64,000 nt of DNA from Deinococcus piscis. GTDB lineage: Bacteria; Deinococcota; Deinococci; Deinococcales; Deinococcaceae. The position numbers and the translations under genes are program-made. The DNA lies in NCBI RefSeq assembly GCF_014653275.1, contig NZ_BNAL01000001.1, forward strand, positions 62,001 to 126,000. Reading direction: 5' to 3'. Shown in pieces: positions 54,709-63,072 of the stretch (positions are counted from its first letter, which is position 1; the number at the start of each line of letters is the position of its first letter). The notes under the pieces were generated by a model. It worked only from the letters and a program-made list of their open reading frames with translations, made no database searches and was not told the origin of the DNA.

Positions 54709-55824
54709 TTATTCCAGCTCGATAGCCACCGGCAAACTGCGCGGCACCGTCACGCTGATGGTCTGCGGGGCGTAGCCGTCAGCCGACACACGGATGCGGT
54801 ACTCGCCAGGACCGGGCAGCTGCATGGTGCCGGGAGCGGTGCCCTCGGCCTGCTGGGGGTCTACGGTTAGCTGCGGCGGGGCGTCCAACACGCGCAGCTG
54901 AACCGGCACCTCACTGCCGCGCACGGTATAGCGCACCTCGCAGCAAGCCGGAGGTTCAAGCGGCGCACCAGGCACTTTCAGGTTCTGATACGCCCAGAAA
55001 CTGCCAGCCAGCACCCCCGCCAGCGCCAGCGAAGTGAGCAGCCACGGCCAGGGCGACACCCCCCGCCGCACCCCACCAGACGCAGTGACCGGCGCAGCCG
55101 AGGACAGCGGGGTCGCAGGTGGCGGCGTTGCAGGTCGTGGCGGTGTCGGGACCAGCGGTCTTGTGGCAGTCAGCTTCTGGGGGGGATTAGGCTGGGCAGC
55201 CAGCTCCGGCCTGGGTTCCTCCTGCCAGCGGGCCAGCAGGTCCTGCGCCGCCTGCGGGGCCGTGGCTTCACGCAGCGCAGGCAGCCAGCCAGCGGGCAAA
55301 TCCGCTTCCTCCCGCACGTCAGCAAGCGCTCCGCCCAGCCGCCGCACATCCTGGGCAAAATCGGGAACGGCCAAAGGGTTCGGCTCCCGCTCCCGTTGCC
55401 AGGGCACGCCCGCTCCAGCCAGATAAACCTGGTTCCCGCGCCGCCACAGCAGTTCTGGGCGCACGCCCCCGTGGGCTGCACCTGCGCGGTGCAGGGTTGC
55501 CAGTGCTCCCAGCAAGTCCAGGAGTGCAGCGCGGTCCAGTGAGCGCAGCGGCTCGGCCCCGGGTGGCAGGGCACTGCCCAGGTAGGCAGCGCGGCCTCCC
55601 GGTTGCCCGTTTTCGCCGGGCACCTCGGCTACACCGGAGTGGGCCAGAGGGAGCAGGGCGGGGTGCCGAGTGGCAAGGTCAGGCCGGGCAGACAGCAAGT
55701 AAGCGGCGGGCAGCACAAAGATCAGCGCAGGACTTTCGCTGGCGCTCTCCAGTCCCTGCCAGACCTGCGCAGCGTCTGTCCCCCCCAAGTTCCGCTGCAA
55801 TTCGTAGCCGCCCAGCCGTCTCAT
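54709..55824 (-). CDS. Membrane pseudokinase with PEGA-like C-terminal domain
   Basis: A 371-residue protein. Residues 1-190 align with a Ser/Thr kinase fold (GYELQRNLGGTDAAQVWQGL, LLGALATLHRAGAAHGGVRP-ELLW) but the catalytic loop HRDxKPEN is HGGVRPEL, the DFG is LAGAG and the Gly-rich loop is degraded, so phosphotransfer is unlikely. A Pro-rich linker leads to one transmembrane helix (WPWLLTSLALAGVLAGSFWA) and an extracytoplasmic PEGA-like domain (PGEYRIRVSADGYAPQTISV). The start follows TATAAT (complement of 55832-55837), 7 nt upstream. Confidence 0.8.
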   Translation of the reverse strand: MRRLGGYELQRNLGGTDAAQVWQGLESASESPALIFVLPAAYLLSARPDLATRHPALLPLAHSGVAEVPGENGQPGGRAAYLGSALPPGAEPLRSLDRAALLDLLGALATLHRAGAAHGGVRPELLWRRGNQVYLAGAGVPWQREREPNPLAVPDFAQDVRRLGGALADVREEADLPAGWLPALREATAPQAAQDLLARWQEEPRPELAAQPNPPQKLTATRPLVPTPPRPATPPPATPLSSAAPVTASGGVRRGVSPWPWLLTSLALAGVLAGSFWAYQNLKVPGAPLEPPACCEVRYTVRGSEVPVQLRVLDAPPQLTVDPQQAEGTAPGTMQLPGPGEYRIRVSADGYAPQTISVTVPRSLPVAIELE

Positions 55825-55831
55825 AGGGCTC

Positions 55832-55939
55832 ATTATAGGGAGCGGCCCTGTAGGCCCGGTCAGGTGCAGGCACATCCCCGCCCAGCCTCTGGCTGAGTGT
55901 CCCCATCCGACAATTGCCCCCGGGCGCGGCGACTATGTT
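55832..55939. promoter_or_regulatory. Divergent leaderless promoters (pseudokinase / ABC exporter)
   Basis: Consensus TATAAT (complement of 55832-55837) 7 nt before the pseudokinase ATG, and TATGTT (55934-55939) 7 nt before the ABC ATPase ATG. The first supports the shorter pseudokinase start over an ATG three codons upstream. Confidence 0.65.
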
Positions 55940-55946
55940 GAGAAGC

Positions 55947-56933
55947 ATGACCGTTCCTCTTGCCAGCACGCCCGTCATCGTGACCCACGACCTGCGCAAG
56001 AGCTACGGCCCCAAAGAGGTCGTGCGCGGCCTGAACCTCCGGGTCGGGCGCGGCGAAGTCTTCGGGTTCCTGGGTCCCAATGGCGCAGGCAAAAGCACCA
56101 CGGTCAAAATGCTGCTGGGCCTGGTGCGGCCCACCTCAGGGCAACTGCAAGTGCTGGGCGGCTCGCCGGACAACCCGGCGGTGCGGGCGCGGCTGGGCTT
56201 TTTGCCCGAGCAGTTTCGCTTCCAGACCTGGATGACTGGGGATGAATTCCTGACCTTTCACGGACAGCTGGCCGGGCTGCGCAGCGCCGAGATTCGCGCC
56301 CGTGTGCCGCAGGTGCTGGAGCGGGTGGGGCTGGCCGGGCGCGGGGGCGAGCGGCTGGAAGGCTATTCCAAAGGCATGCTTCAGCGGGCCGGGTTGGCCT
56401 CGGCGCTGCTGGCGCGGCCCGAATTGGTCTTTTTGGACGAACCGACCAGCGCCCTGGACCCCATCGGGCGTATAGAAGTGCGCCGCATCATTGAAGACCT
56501 GCGCGGCGAAGGTGTCAGTGTCTTTCTGAATTCGCACCTGCTGGCAGAGGTGGAACAGGTGTGTGACCATGTGGCGTTCGTGCGCCAGGGTCAGGTGCTG
56601 CGCCAGGGCCGCCTCAGCGAAGTGATGGGCGGCGACCTGCGCGTGCGTGTAGAGCTGGACACCGCCCCCCCGGCCACGCTCAACATACTCCGCAGTTTCG
56701 GGCCGATTCTGTCGCAGCAAGCCCAGCCAGCTGGCACAGTCACGCTGGAAGTGGGCCTGAACAGCGAAAGCCAGGTGCCCGAGCTGGCCCGCCGCTTGCT
56801 GGACAGTGGAGCGCAGCTGTACGCGCTGACCCCGCTGCGCCCCGAACTGGAAGACATTTTCCTGGAACTGGTCGGCCAAAGCGGTGAAGCGGCCCCGGCC
56901 CCCACCAACGCACCGGAGGCAGCCCATGCTTAA
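55947..56933 (+). CDS. ABC-2 type transporter ATP-binding protein
   Basis: A 328-residue ATPase: Walker A FLGPNGAGKSTTVKMLLGLV, signature YSKGMLQRAGLASALL, Walker [14 protein letters not shown] and switch His NSHLLAEVE, with the C-terminal extension typical of ABC-2 exporters (drug, Na+ or polysaccharide class). It pairs with the permease encoded next, whose ATG overlaps its end by 8 bp. TATGTT is 7 nt before the ATG. Confidence 0.92.
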   Translation: MTVPLASTPVIVTHDLRKSYGPKEVVRGLNLRVGRGEVFGFLGPNGAGKSTTVKMLLGLVRPTSGQLQVLGGSPDNPAVRARLGFLPEQFRFQTWMTGDEFLTFHGQLAGLRSAEIRARVPQVLERVGLAGRGGERLEGYSKGMLQRAGLASALLARPELVFLDEPTSALDPIGRIEVRRIIEDLRGEGVSVFLNSHLLAEVEQVCDHVAFVRQGQVLRQGRLSEVMGGDLRVRVELDTAPPATLNILRSFGPILSQQAQPAGTVTLEVGLNSESQVPELARRLLDSGAQLYALTPLRPELEDIFLELVGQSGEAAPAPTNAPEAAHA

Positions 56934-57825
56934 GTTCAGCGACTTTAACCTCAATCCCCGCCGCGTGGGCCTGATGGCCTCGCTGTCCTTACGCGAATCG
57001 CTGCGCAAGCGTCTGGTCGCAGTCCTGCTGATTCTGACAGCGCTGTTCGTAGGGTTCTATCTGTATGGGATTTACCGCATGTACCTGGATTTCCTGGACC
57101 GGCCCGGTGGCCTGGACCCAGTGACCGGCGAGCTGGGCAGCGCCCTGATTCCGGTGAATTTTGCGGCCATGTTCGGCATGTATCTCGTCACCTTTTTGGG
57201 ATCACTCATGGCAGTGCTGTCCACCGTGGGTTCAGTCAGTGCCGACGTAGAAAGCGGCGTGGTGCAGAGTGTTATTTCGCGCCCAGTCAGCCGCGCCGAG
57301 CTGGTCGCCGGACGCTGGCTGGGCTTCAGCATCGTGAATGCGGCCTATGTCCTGTTGGTCAGCGCTGTGATGCTGGGCGGCGTGTACCTCATTACTGGCT
57401 TTATGCCGCCCAATCCACTGGCCGCCATAGCCCTCATCGTCCTGAGCATCCTGCTGACTACGGCCCTGACCGTGCTGGGCAGCACCCTCTTTACCACGCT
57501 CGCCAACGGTATCGGGGTCTTTGTGCTGTACGGCGTGGGCATGGCCGGAGGCTTCCTGAATGCCATCGGCACGCTGGTGAATAGCCCAGTCATGCAGACC
57601 CTCAGCCGCGCCGCCAACACCCTGATGCCCACCAACGAGCTGTGGCTGGGGGCCAGCTACCACTTGCAACACCCCGAAGTCAATGCGGGCCTCAAGCTGT
57701 CTCCGGTGCCCAATCCGCTCTTTGGCAGCGACCCGGTGAGCCCGGCCATGCTCCTGTGGTCCATCTGTCTGACGGTGTTGGCAGTCCTGGCGGCGATGTG
57801 GCACTTCAGCCGGCGCGACCTGTAG
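56926..57825 (+). CDS. ABC-2 type transporter permease
   Basis: A 299-residue membrane protein with about six helices (VAVLLILTALFVGFYLYGIY, FAAMFGMYLVTFLGSLMAVL, and others) and the ABC-2 hallmark DVESGVVQSVISRPVSRAEL-VAGRW between helices 2 and 3. GGAGG lies about 8 nt before the ATG, inside the ATPase gene, so the two are coupled. Exported substrate unknown. Confidence 0.9.
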   Translation: MLKFSDFNLNPRRVGLMASLSLRESLRKRLVAVLLILTALFVGFYLYGIYRMYLDFLDRPGGLDPVTGELGSALIPVNFAAMFGMYLVTFLGSLMAVLSTVGSVSADVESGVVQSVISRPVSRAELVAGRWLGFSIVNAAYVLLVSAVMLGGVYLITGFMPPNPLAAIALIVLSILLTTALTVLGSTLFTTLANGIGVFVLYGVGMAGGFLNAIGTLVNSPVMQTLSRAANTLMPTNELWLGASYHLQHPEVNAGLKLSPVPNPLFGSDPVSPAMLLWSICLTVLAVLAAMWHFSRRDL

Positions 57826-57835
57826 CCGCGTCAAA

Positions 57836-57875
57836 GAGCAGGCCCGGCCCCTTCAGCAGAAGGCCGGACCTGCTC
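57836..57875. terminator. Bidirectional hairpin between convergent genes
   Basis: GAGCAGGCCCGGCC (57836-57849) / GGCCGGACCTGCTC (57862-57875), 14 bp with one mismatch, between the ABC permease gene and the 57889 gene. No long U-tract. Confidence 0.7.
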
Positions 57876-57888
57876 GCCAAGTTGCCGC

Positions 57889-58812
57889 TCAGCGGTTGTC
57901 AGCTTTTTCCAGATCCCCCAGCGACACCACCGAATCTTCGGGTTCGATTTGGGTGTCAAAAGCAGCGTTGCCACCTGCCACCGTGGCCTGCTGGTCCACA
58001 CCGCCCTTATCGAGCCCAAAGAAAGTGTCCCGCTTTTCGGTCTCCAGGTGGTGCTGAATCTGGGGCGGACGCTCCTCAACCCCAAATGCACCGGAGACGC
58101 TGGGCACCGTCGGTTCGGGCAGATGCACCGCTGGACGCTCACGTTCAGCACGGGCGCGCTGCACGTTCAACTCGCGGCTGACGTCCCGGCTCTCCATCTG
58201 GCGTTCACGCAGGGCGATGTCACGCTCAACCTGGGCAATCTCCTGCTCAATCAGGTCCAGAATCTCGGGGGCGGCGCGGTGGTGGTAGGCGCGGCCCAAC
58301 CGGGCATACAGGCTTTCGAGGTCGCGGCTGTAGCCCATCACTTCCACCTTGAGTCGGGCCGTATTCGCCAGTTGTTCGCCGCGCTGACGCAGGCCCTCTG
58401 TGCGGCTCAGCAGGGTGTCTTTGAGGCTGCCCAGCACGCCGCCGTCGTCCCTGGCGTGCTCCGTACTCGGTGCGGGGCGGTGCTCCTCCACCACCTGTAC
58501 GCCGCCTGTCTCGGCGGAGTAGGTAACGGTACGCACTTTGCCGAGACGGCTGCCCGGTTCATTGTCGGCCTGTGCAGTGTCAGCCTGTGCAGGTTGAGAA
58601 AGCGTGCGGGGCGGCACAGCGGCTGGCCCGTCCCCACCAACCCCGGCAGTCTGGCGCAGGTCCTGCTCGGCGTATAGCGGCTTGCCCGCCGCGTCACTGG
58701 GGGCGGTACGGTCAGTGGTGTTCACAGCGTCAGCCGCGTCGGCAGGCACCGCCCGTTCGTCACGCTGGTCTTCGGGCCGAGTCTGCTGGAAATCGCGCTC
58801 AGGAGTGGTCAT
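57889..58812 (-). CDS. Hydrophilic protein with central coiled coil, unknown function
   Basis: A 307-residue soluble protein with no signal or membrane segment. Residues 1-90 and 230-307 are low-complexity and acidic. The centre (about 135-225) is helical with heptad-like charge pattern (LKDTLLSRTEGLRQRGEQLA, ILDLIEQEIAQVERDIALRE). A short beta patch VRTVTYSAETGGVQVVEEH precedes it. No family recognised. CACAAT lies 6 nt before the ATG. Confidence 0.72.
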   Translation of the reverse strand: MTTPERDFQQTRPEDQRDERAVPADAADAVNTTDRTAPSDAAGKPLYAEQDLRQTAGVGGDGPAAVPPRTLSQPAQADTAQADNEPGSRLGKVRTVTYSAETGGVQVVEEHRPAPSTEHARDDGGVLGSLKDTLLSRTEGLRQRGEQLANTARLKVEVMGYSRDLESLYARLGRAYHHRAAPEILDLIEQEIAQVERDIALRERQMESRDVSRELNVQRARAERERPAVHLPEPTVPSVSGAFGVEERPPQIQHHLETEKRDTFFGLDKGGVDQQATVAGGNAAFDTQIEPEDSVVSLGDLEKADNR

Positions 58813-58987
58813 GGTTGCATTGTGCGGGCAGACTCAGCGCAGCCGGGTGAAAAGGCGTTAAGCCTCCCTGGGGCATTGCCACTGCCAACTGCCCCATAGG
58901 CCCATCCCCCATAGGCTTGAGCAAGCGGCTGCAATCGCAGCCTGAGCAGCCATTCTCTGACCGGGACCGGGCTATGCTGGGTCCGCT

Positions 58988-59950
58988 GTGCCGCTGCCTT
59001 TTCCCTCCCGACGATCCTTGCTGTCTGCGGCAGCCCTGCTGGCAGCCGGTGCCCTGAGCGTCTCCGGTTGGCAAAGCCGCACCGAGCGGCGCTATCCCCC
59101 GCTGGGGCGGACGCTGCGCCTCCCTTCTGGGCCGGTGCATGTGGTGGAAGGCGGCACCCCGTCCGGGCCCGCGCTGGTCCTGATTCACGGCAGCGACGGA
59201 GTGGCCCACGACTGGCCCAGCTCACCGTTGTGGCCGCTGCTGGCACCCCATTACCGCCTGATCGCGCCTGACCGACTGGGGCACGGCTATACTCCGGCCA
59301 GCGGCGAAATCACCGTGTCGGCGGGAGCCCAGCAACTGGCCGAATTGCTTGACGCCCTGGGCGTAACGCAGGCCACACTATTGGGCCATTCCTACGGTGC
59401 GCCGGTGGCGCTGGCCCTGACCGCGCGGCGACCAGACCGGGTCAGTGGGTTGGTGCTGGTGTCCCCCCTGGCTTTTCCGGCACCGGGGCTGACCAGGCCG
59501 CTGGCCCGCTTGCTGGCGTGGCCGCCAGCAAAGTGGTTGGTCACGCGCATTTTGCTGATTCCGCTGGGCCTCGCCGTGGTCGAGCTCGAAGGCGGGCGCG
59601 CCTTTGCGCCGGCCCCCATGCCCCAGCCCTGGCGGCGCATGATGCGCGCTTTCTCGCTGCGGCGCTCACAGCTGCTGGCCCTGGCGGAGGAGAACCGCAC
59701 CATTGCCCGCGAACTGAGGGGGCTGATGCCAGGCTACGCTGAGCTGCACCTGCCGGTGGCCCTGCTGGCTGGCAATCAGGACGCCCTTTCGCCTGCGCAG
59801 GACCACGCCATACCGCTGGCGGCGCAGCTCCCCCGAGCACAGCTGCGGCTGCTGAGCGGCGGCCACCAGCTGCACTGGACGCACCCGCAGGAGGTGGCCG
59901 CTGCCGTGCGGCAGATAACAGGCCTGACCACACTTAGGGAGACCTCATGA
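58988..59950 (+). CDS. Alpha/beta hydrolase with Tat-like signal
   Basis: A 320-residue hydrolase. The N-terminus PSRRSLLSAAALLAAGAL is Tat-like, implying export. The fold shows the oxyanion segment LIHGSDGVAHDWP, nucleophile elbow LLGHSYGAPVALAL (Ser), acid in LAGNQDALSP and His in SGGHQLHWTHP. Substrate unknown; it may be an esterase or haloperoxidase-like enzyme. Start is GTG with TATGCT (58973-58978) 9 nt upstream. Its stop overlaps the ferredoxin gene (ATGA). Confidence 0.85.
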   Translation: MPLPFPSRRSLLSAAALLAAGALSVSGWQSRTERRYPPLGRTLRLPSGPVHVVEGGTPSGPALVLIHGSDGVAHDWPSSPLWPLLAPHYRLIAPDRLGHGYTPASGEITVSAGAQQLAELLDALGVTQATLLGHSYGAPVALALTARRPDRVSGLVLVSPLAFPAPGLTRPLARLLAWPPAKWLVTRILLIPLGLAVVELEGGRAFAPAPMPQPWRRMMRAFSLRRSQLLALAEENRTIARELRGLMPGYAELHLPVALLAGNQDALSPAQDHAIPLAAQLPRAQLRLLSGGHQLHWTHPQEVAAAVRQITGLTTLRETS

Positions 59951-60954
59951 ACCGCTGGCTGGACCGCCTGAGCGAACTGGGCACCCTGGAACCGCGCTAC
60001 ACCGCCCAACGCTGCCTCCGCGAGCGTCAGACGGTAGATGGCTGTGACCTGTGCGCCCAGGCTTGCCCGCACGAAGCGGTCATCCTCGGCCCTCTGGGCA
60101 ACTCGGTGCAGATTGACCCAGACCGCTGCACCGGCTGCGGCCTGTGCGTGCAGGCTTGCCCCAGCGGCGCACTGGAATACGACCTGACTGGTCCGCTGAC
60201 CTCGGTTCAGGGCCAGCGGGGAGGGCCTGGGCAGCCGGAGACCGAAGCCAGCCTCACCTGTTCGCAAAGCGGAGCGGGTGGCCCCAGCCTCACCTGCCTG
60301 GGGCGCGTGACGCCCGCGCTCCTGTCGGCAGCTGGCGCGTGGGACGTGCCACTGACGCTGATTCACGGCGACTGCGCCGCGTGCCCCGTAGGTGCCCCCG
60401 ACGTGCCGCAGCGCCTACACCGCGTATTGAGTGACGCTGAGCGGCTGCGTGAAGCCACTGGCCGTCCGGCGCAGGTGGAGGTGAGGGCCGCTCGGCCAGA
60501 GGACCAGGCCCGCGCTCAGCGATTCTCACGGCGCGGCGCACTGGGTCAGCTGGTCAGCAGTGGCCGCCGCGAGCTGGTGGGCCTGATCCCCGAATCTCCG
60601 CTGCCGTTTGTGGACTGGTCCGAACCCGCCGAACGCACGCCCCAGGAATGGCGCTGGCGCAAGGCCAGCCTGAGTCCATCCCCCGCACCCATCGCCCCGG
60701 TGTACTGGCCTGCACCTCTGGTTGACGAAAAGTGCATGGACTGCCCAGTCTGCTCCAATGTCTGCCCCACCGAGGCCATCACCCGCACACATGACGCTGC
60801 CGGAACCCTGCACCTGACCCTGGACCTGAGCGCCTGTACCGGCTGCATGGCCTGCGTGGACAGCTGCCCGCCACAGGCCATGCACCGCCAGGACATCTGG
60901 CGAGCTGCCGCGCTGGACGCTCCTCTATTGCTGTTCGAGAAAGTCCGGCCCTGA
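59947..60954 (+). CDS. Multi-cluster 4Fe-4S ferredoxin-type protein
   Basis: A 335-residue cytoplasmic iron-sulfur protein with four ferredoxin-like Cys motifs: CLRERQ...GCDLCAQACPHE, DRCTGCGLCVQACP, EKCMDCPVCSNVCP and SACTGCMACVDSCP. A central part has two further Cys positions (SLTCSQSG, SLTCLG) and GDCAACPVG, as in electron-transfer subunits linked to hydrogenases and Hdr-like systems. No redox partner is nearby. Translational coupling to the hydrolase gene is unexplained. Confidence 0.85.
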   Translation: MNRWLDRLSELGTLEPRYTAQRCLRERQTVDGCDLCAQACPHEAVILGPLGNSVQIDPDRCTGCGLCVQACPSGALEYDLTGPLTSVQGQRGGPGQPETEASLTCSQSGAGGPSLTCLGRVTPALLSAAGAWDVPLTLIHGDCAACPVGAPDVPQRLHRVLSDAERLREATGRPAQVEVRAARPEDQARAQRFSRRGALGQLVSSGRRELVGLIPESPLPFVDWSEPAERTPQEWRWRKASLSPSPAPIAPVYWPAPLVDEKCMDCPVCSNVCPTEAITRTHDAAGTLHLTLDLSACTGCMACVDSCPPQAMHRQDIWRAAALDAPLLLFEKVRP

Positions 60955-61109
60955 GTCCAGGCTGGAAAAATGGAACAGCAAAGCTTCAGGAGCTCACGCA
61001 CAAGGATGAAGAAGACCATCAGCACCGTTCAGGACGCGCTGTAAGCATGTTGTGGGGCACTGCCGGATAGCGTAACCATAAAGTCAGTAACACATACAGG
61101 GAAAATGAC

Positions 61110-61403
61110 ATGAATATAACTATTCTTCTTCTGGTCGCTGGTCTGGCGATTATGGTTTACAACCTCTTCAGCGGCTCTCAGCTGCGGCGCGAGATTCAGG
61201 GCGGCGTCATTGGGCTTCGCCTGAGCCAACTGCTGGCCATGATTCTGATGTTCGCGCTGGGCTACCTGGCTGCCACCGTGCTGGCCCTGGGACAACCTGA
61301 AAACAGCTCACTCCTGGTCCTGGCCGTCATCCTGCTGCTGGGGGCGGCTTTTGTCACCCTGGTCCTGCGGCTTATCCGTGATGTGATCGCCGCACTGGGC
61401 TAA
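61110..61403 (+). CDS. Small three-helix membrane protein
   Basis: A 97-residue protein with three hydrophobic segments (ITILLLVAGLAIMVYNLF, LLAMILMFALGYLAATVLAL, LLVLAVILLLGAAFVTLVLR). No family recognised. The next gene starts within its stop codon (TAATG), implying coupled translation. Confidence 0.72.
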   Translation: MNITILLLVAGLAIMVYNLFSGSQLRREIQGGVIGLRLSQLLAMILMFALGYLAATVLALGQPENSSLLVLAVILLLGAAFVTLVLRLIRDVIAALG

Positions 61404-61918
61404 TGGGAGATTCCCCAATCAGCACTGGCGCATTTCGCCGCCTGCCCCGTCAGGCCACGCAGCCCCTTTCACGGGAGGAGCTGCGGGTGTACATGTCCTG
61501 CTTGGGACAGCGGACTGCTGCCGAACTGTGTGAAGCGGCGCGATTGTCCCAAGCCGCAACAGAGCAGGCAATTGCCGGACTCTTGCGGCTTGGGCTATTG
61601 CAGCCGGTGCAGACCTCCGCTGACGTCTCAGGTCTGCTGAGCGACCTGCCCACAGGCCACCAACACCAGCCACCTTCAGACTTAGGGCAGCAGTCACCTG
61701 CGGATTTCGATGTTCAGCGGGCCATGGACGCCGTCGCGCCCGTTCTCCAGGCCAATTTGGGGGCACGCAGCGAGGAGATTCTCCAGCGACTGGCCAACTC
61801 GGCAGACCCAGCGGCGTTCGGGGCCGAGGTTCAGCGCACGGCCAGCCGTCTGCGCCTGGTCGTCAGTGTGCAGGCAGCGGAGCAGTTGGAGCAGGCCTGG
61901 CAGGACGCTCAGCCCTGA
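61403..61918 (+). CDS. Winged-helix-like protein, unknown function
   Basis: A 171-residue soluble protein. Residues about 22-66 (EELRVYMSCLGQRTAAELCE-AARLSQ... GLLRLGLLQPV) have the spacing of a winged helix. A Gln/Pro linker leads to a helical C-terminal domain (VAPVLQANLGARSEEILQRL). No known family. It may be regulated by, or act with, the small membrane protein upstream or the kinase convergent to it. Confidence 0.7.
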   Translation: MGDSPISTGAFRRLPRQATQPLSREELRVYMSCLGQRTAAELCEAARLSQAATEQAIAGLLRLGLLQPVQTSADVSGLLSDLPTGHQHQPPSDLGQQSPADFDVQRAMDAVAPVLQANLGARSEEILQRLANSADPAAFGAEVQRTASRLRLVVSVQAAEQLEQAWQDAQP

Positions 61919-61957
61919 CCCAAGTTCAGCTTGGCCAGATTCCAGCCTAACCACAAT

Positions 61958-62959
61958 TCAGGAAGGGCCGCCCTTTTTGCGGAAAGGATTCCAGCGTGAG
62001 AACAGGCCGCTGGCTGGCTCGTCCGCTGCCCTGCACTCAGGGGCGGGAGCTGCCGCATGTCGGCCCAGCCGAACGCCACTCTCAGTCACGCCCTTTTCGG
62101 TCGCAGTTCCGGCGGGAGCGGGTGACTGGTTTCCAGCGGCCTCCGCCAGTGCTTCCAGCAGTTCGTCCAACCCAGGGCGGTCTGCCGGCGCTTTGGCAAG
62201 GGCCCGCTGAAGCAGCCGCGCCAGCGAACGGGGCACCTGCGGAGCGATGTGCGACAGGGCCGGGGCCGCAGTCAGCAGGTGCTCACCCATCAGGTCCTCG
62301 TAGCTCTCGGCGCGGAAGGGGCGCTGACCAGCCAGCACCTCGTATCCCAGCACCCCCAGGGAATACACATCGCTGGCCGCCGTGCCGCCTTCTCCCCGGT
62401 AGATTTCAGGAGCCATATAAAAAGGGCTGCCGCCTGCCCGCCCGCCCTGGGCAATCATGTAGGACGCTCCAAAATCAGCCAGCACCGCACGGTTGCCGTC
62501 CAGATAGACATTCTGCGTCTTGACATCCTGGTGGACCGCGCCCTGACCGTGCATGTAGTGCAGCCCCGCCGCCACGCCATGCAGAATGCCTGCTCCCCGC
62601 TCCAGCGGCAGCGGCGCTCCCGCCGTCAGCTGGCCGTCCAGGGAACCTTCGGGGAAATACTCCAGCGTCAGGTAAGCGCCCTCGCCGTACGCCTGCCCGC
62701 TGTATCCCCGGACCAGATGGGTGTGACGCAGTTGCAGCGTCATGCGGACTTCGTTGGCAAACATCTCGGCTGCGCCAGGATTGTCCTGCCGCGCCGCAGC
62801 CGGAAGCAGGACTTTGAGGGCCACCTGACGGCCCCCTTGGTCATAGGCCAGGTAGACATGCGCCGTGCTGCCGCTCCCCAGCAAACGGACCGGCTGAACA
62901 CCAGCCGCGGCCGCAGCCGGAATCTCAGGCATGGAATGGGAAGGTGGCAAAGAAGTCAT
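61958..62959 (-). CDS. Serine/threonine protein kinase (non-RD)
   Basis: A 333-residue soluble kinase: Gly-rich loop RLLGSGSTAHVYLAY, Lys in VALKVLLPA, catalytic loop GAVHQDVKTQNVYL, DFG in LADFGASYM, APE in FYMAPEIY, and DVYSLGVLGYEVLAG. The HRD Arg is Gln (HQD), making it a non-RD kinase, while the catalytic Asp, Lys and Asn remain. The C-terminal about 70 residues are low-complexity with a basic end; no transmembrane helix. TAGACT lies 13 nt before the ATG, too far for a typical leaderless start here. Confidence 0.9.
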   Translation of the reverse strand: MTSLPPSHSMPEIPAAAAAGVQPVRLLGSGSTAHVYLAYDQGGRQVALKVLLPAAARQDNPGAAEMFANEVRMTLQLRHTHLVRGYSGQAYGEGAYLTLEYFPEGSLDGQLTAGAPLPLERGAGILHGVAAGLHYMHGQGAVHQDVKTQNVYLDGNRAVLADFGASYMIAQGGRAGGSPFYMAPEIYRGEGGTAASDVYSLGVLGYEVLAGQRPFRAESYEDLMGEHLLTAAPALSHIAPQVPRSLARLLQRALAKAPADRPGLDELLEALAEAAGNQSPAPAGTATEKGVTESGVRLGRHAAAPAPECRAADEPASGLFSRWNPFRKKGGPS

Positions 62960-63072
62960 TGTGGTGCCTGCCAGTCTAGTGGACCGCCGCGCACACGGTT
63001 GGCACAGAATCGCCGGGGCGGGGAAATCAGGGGCACGTCCGGCCTCTTTTTCCCGCCCCGGCGCAGACCTGC

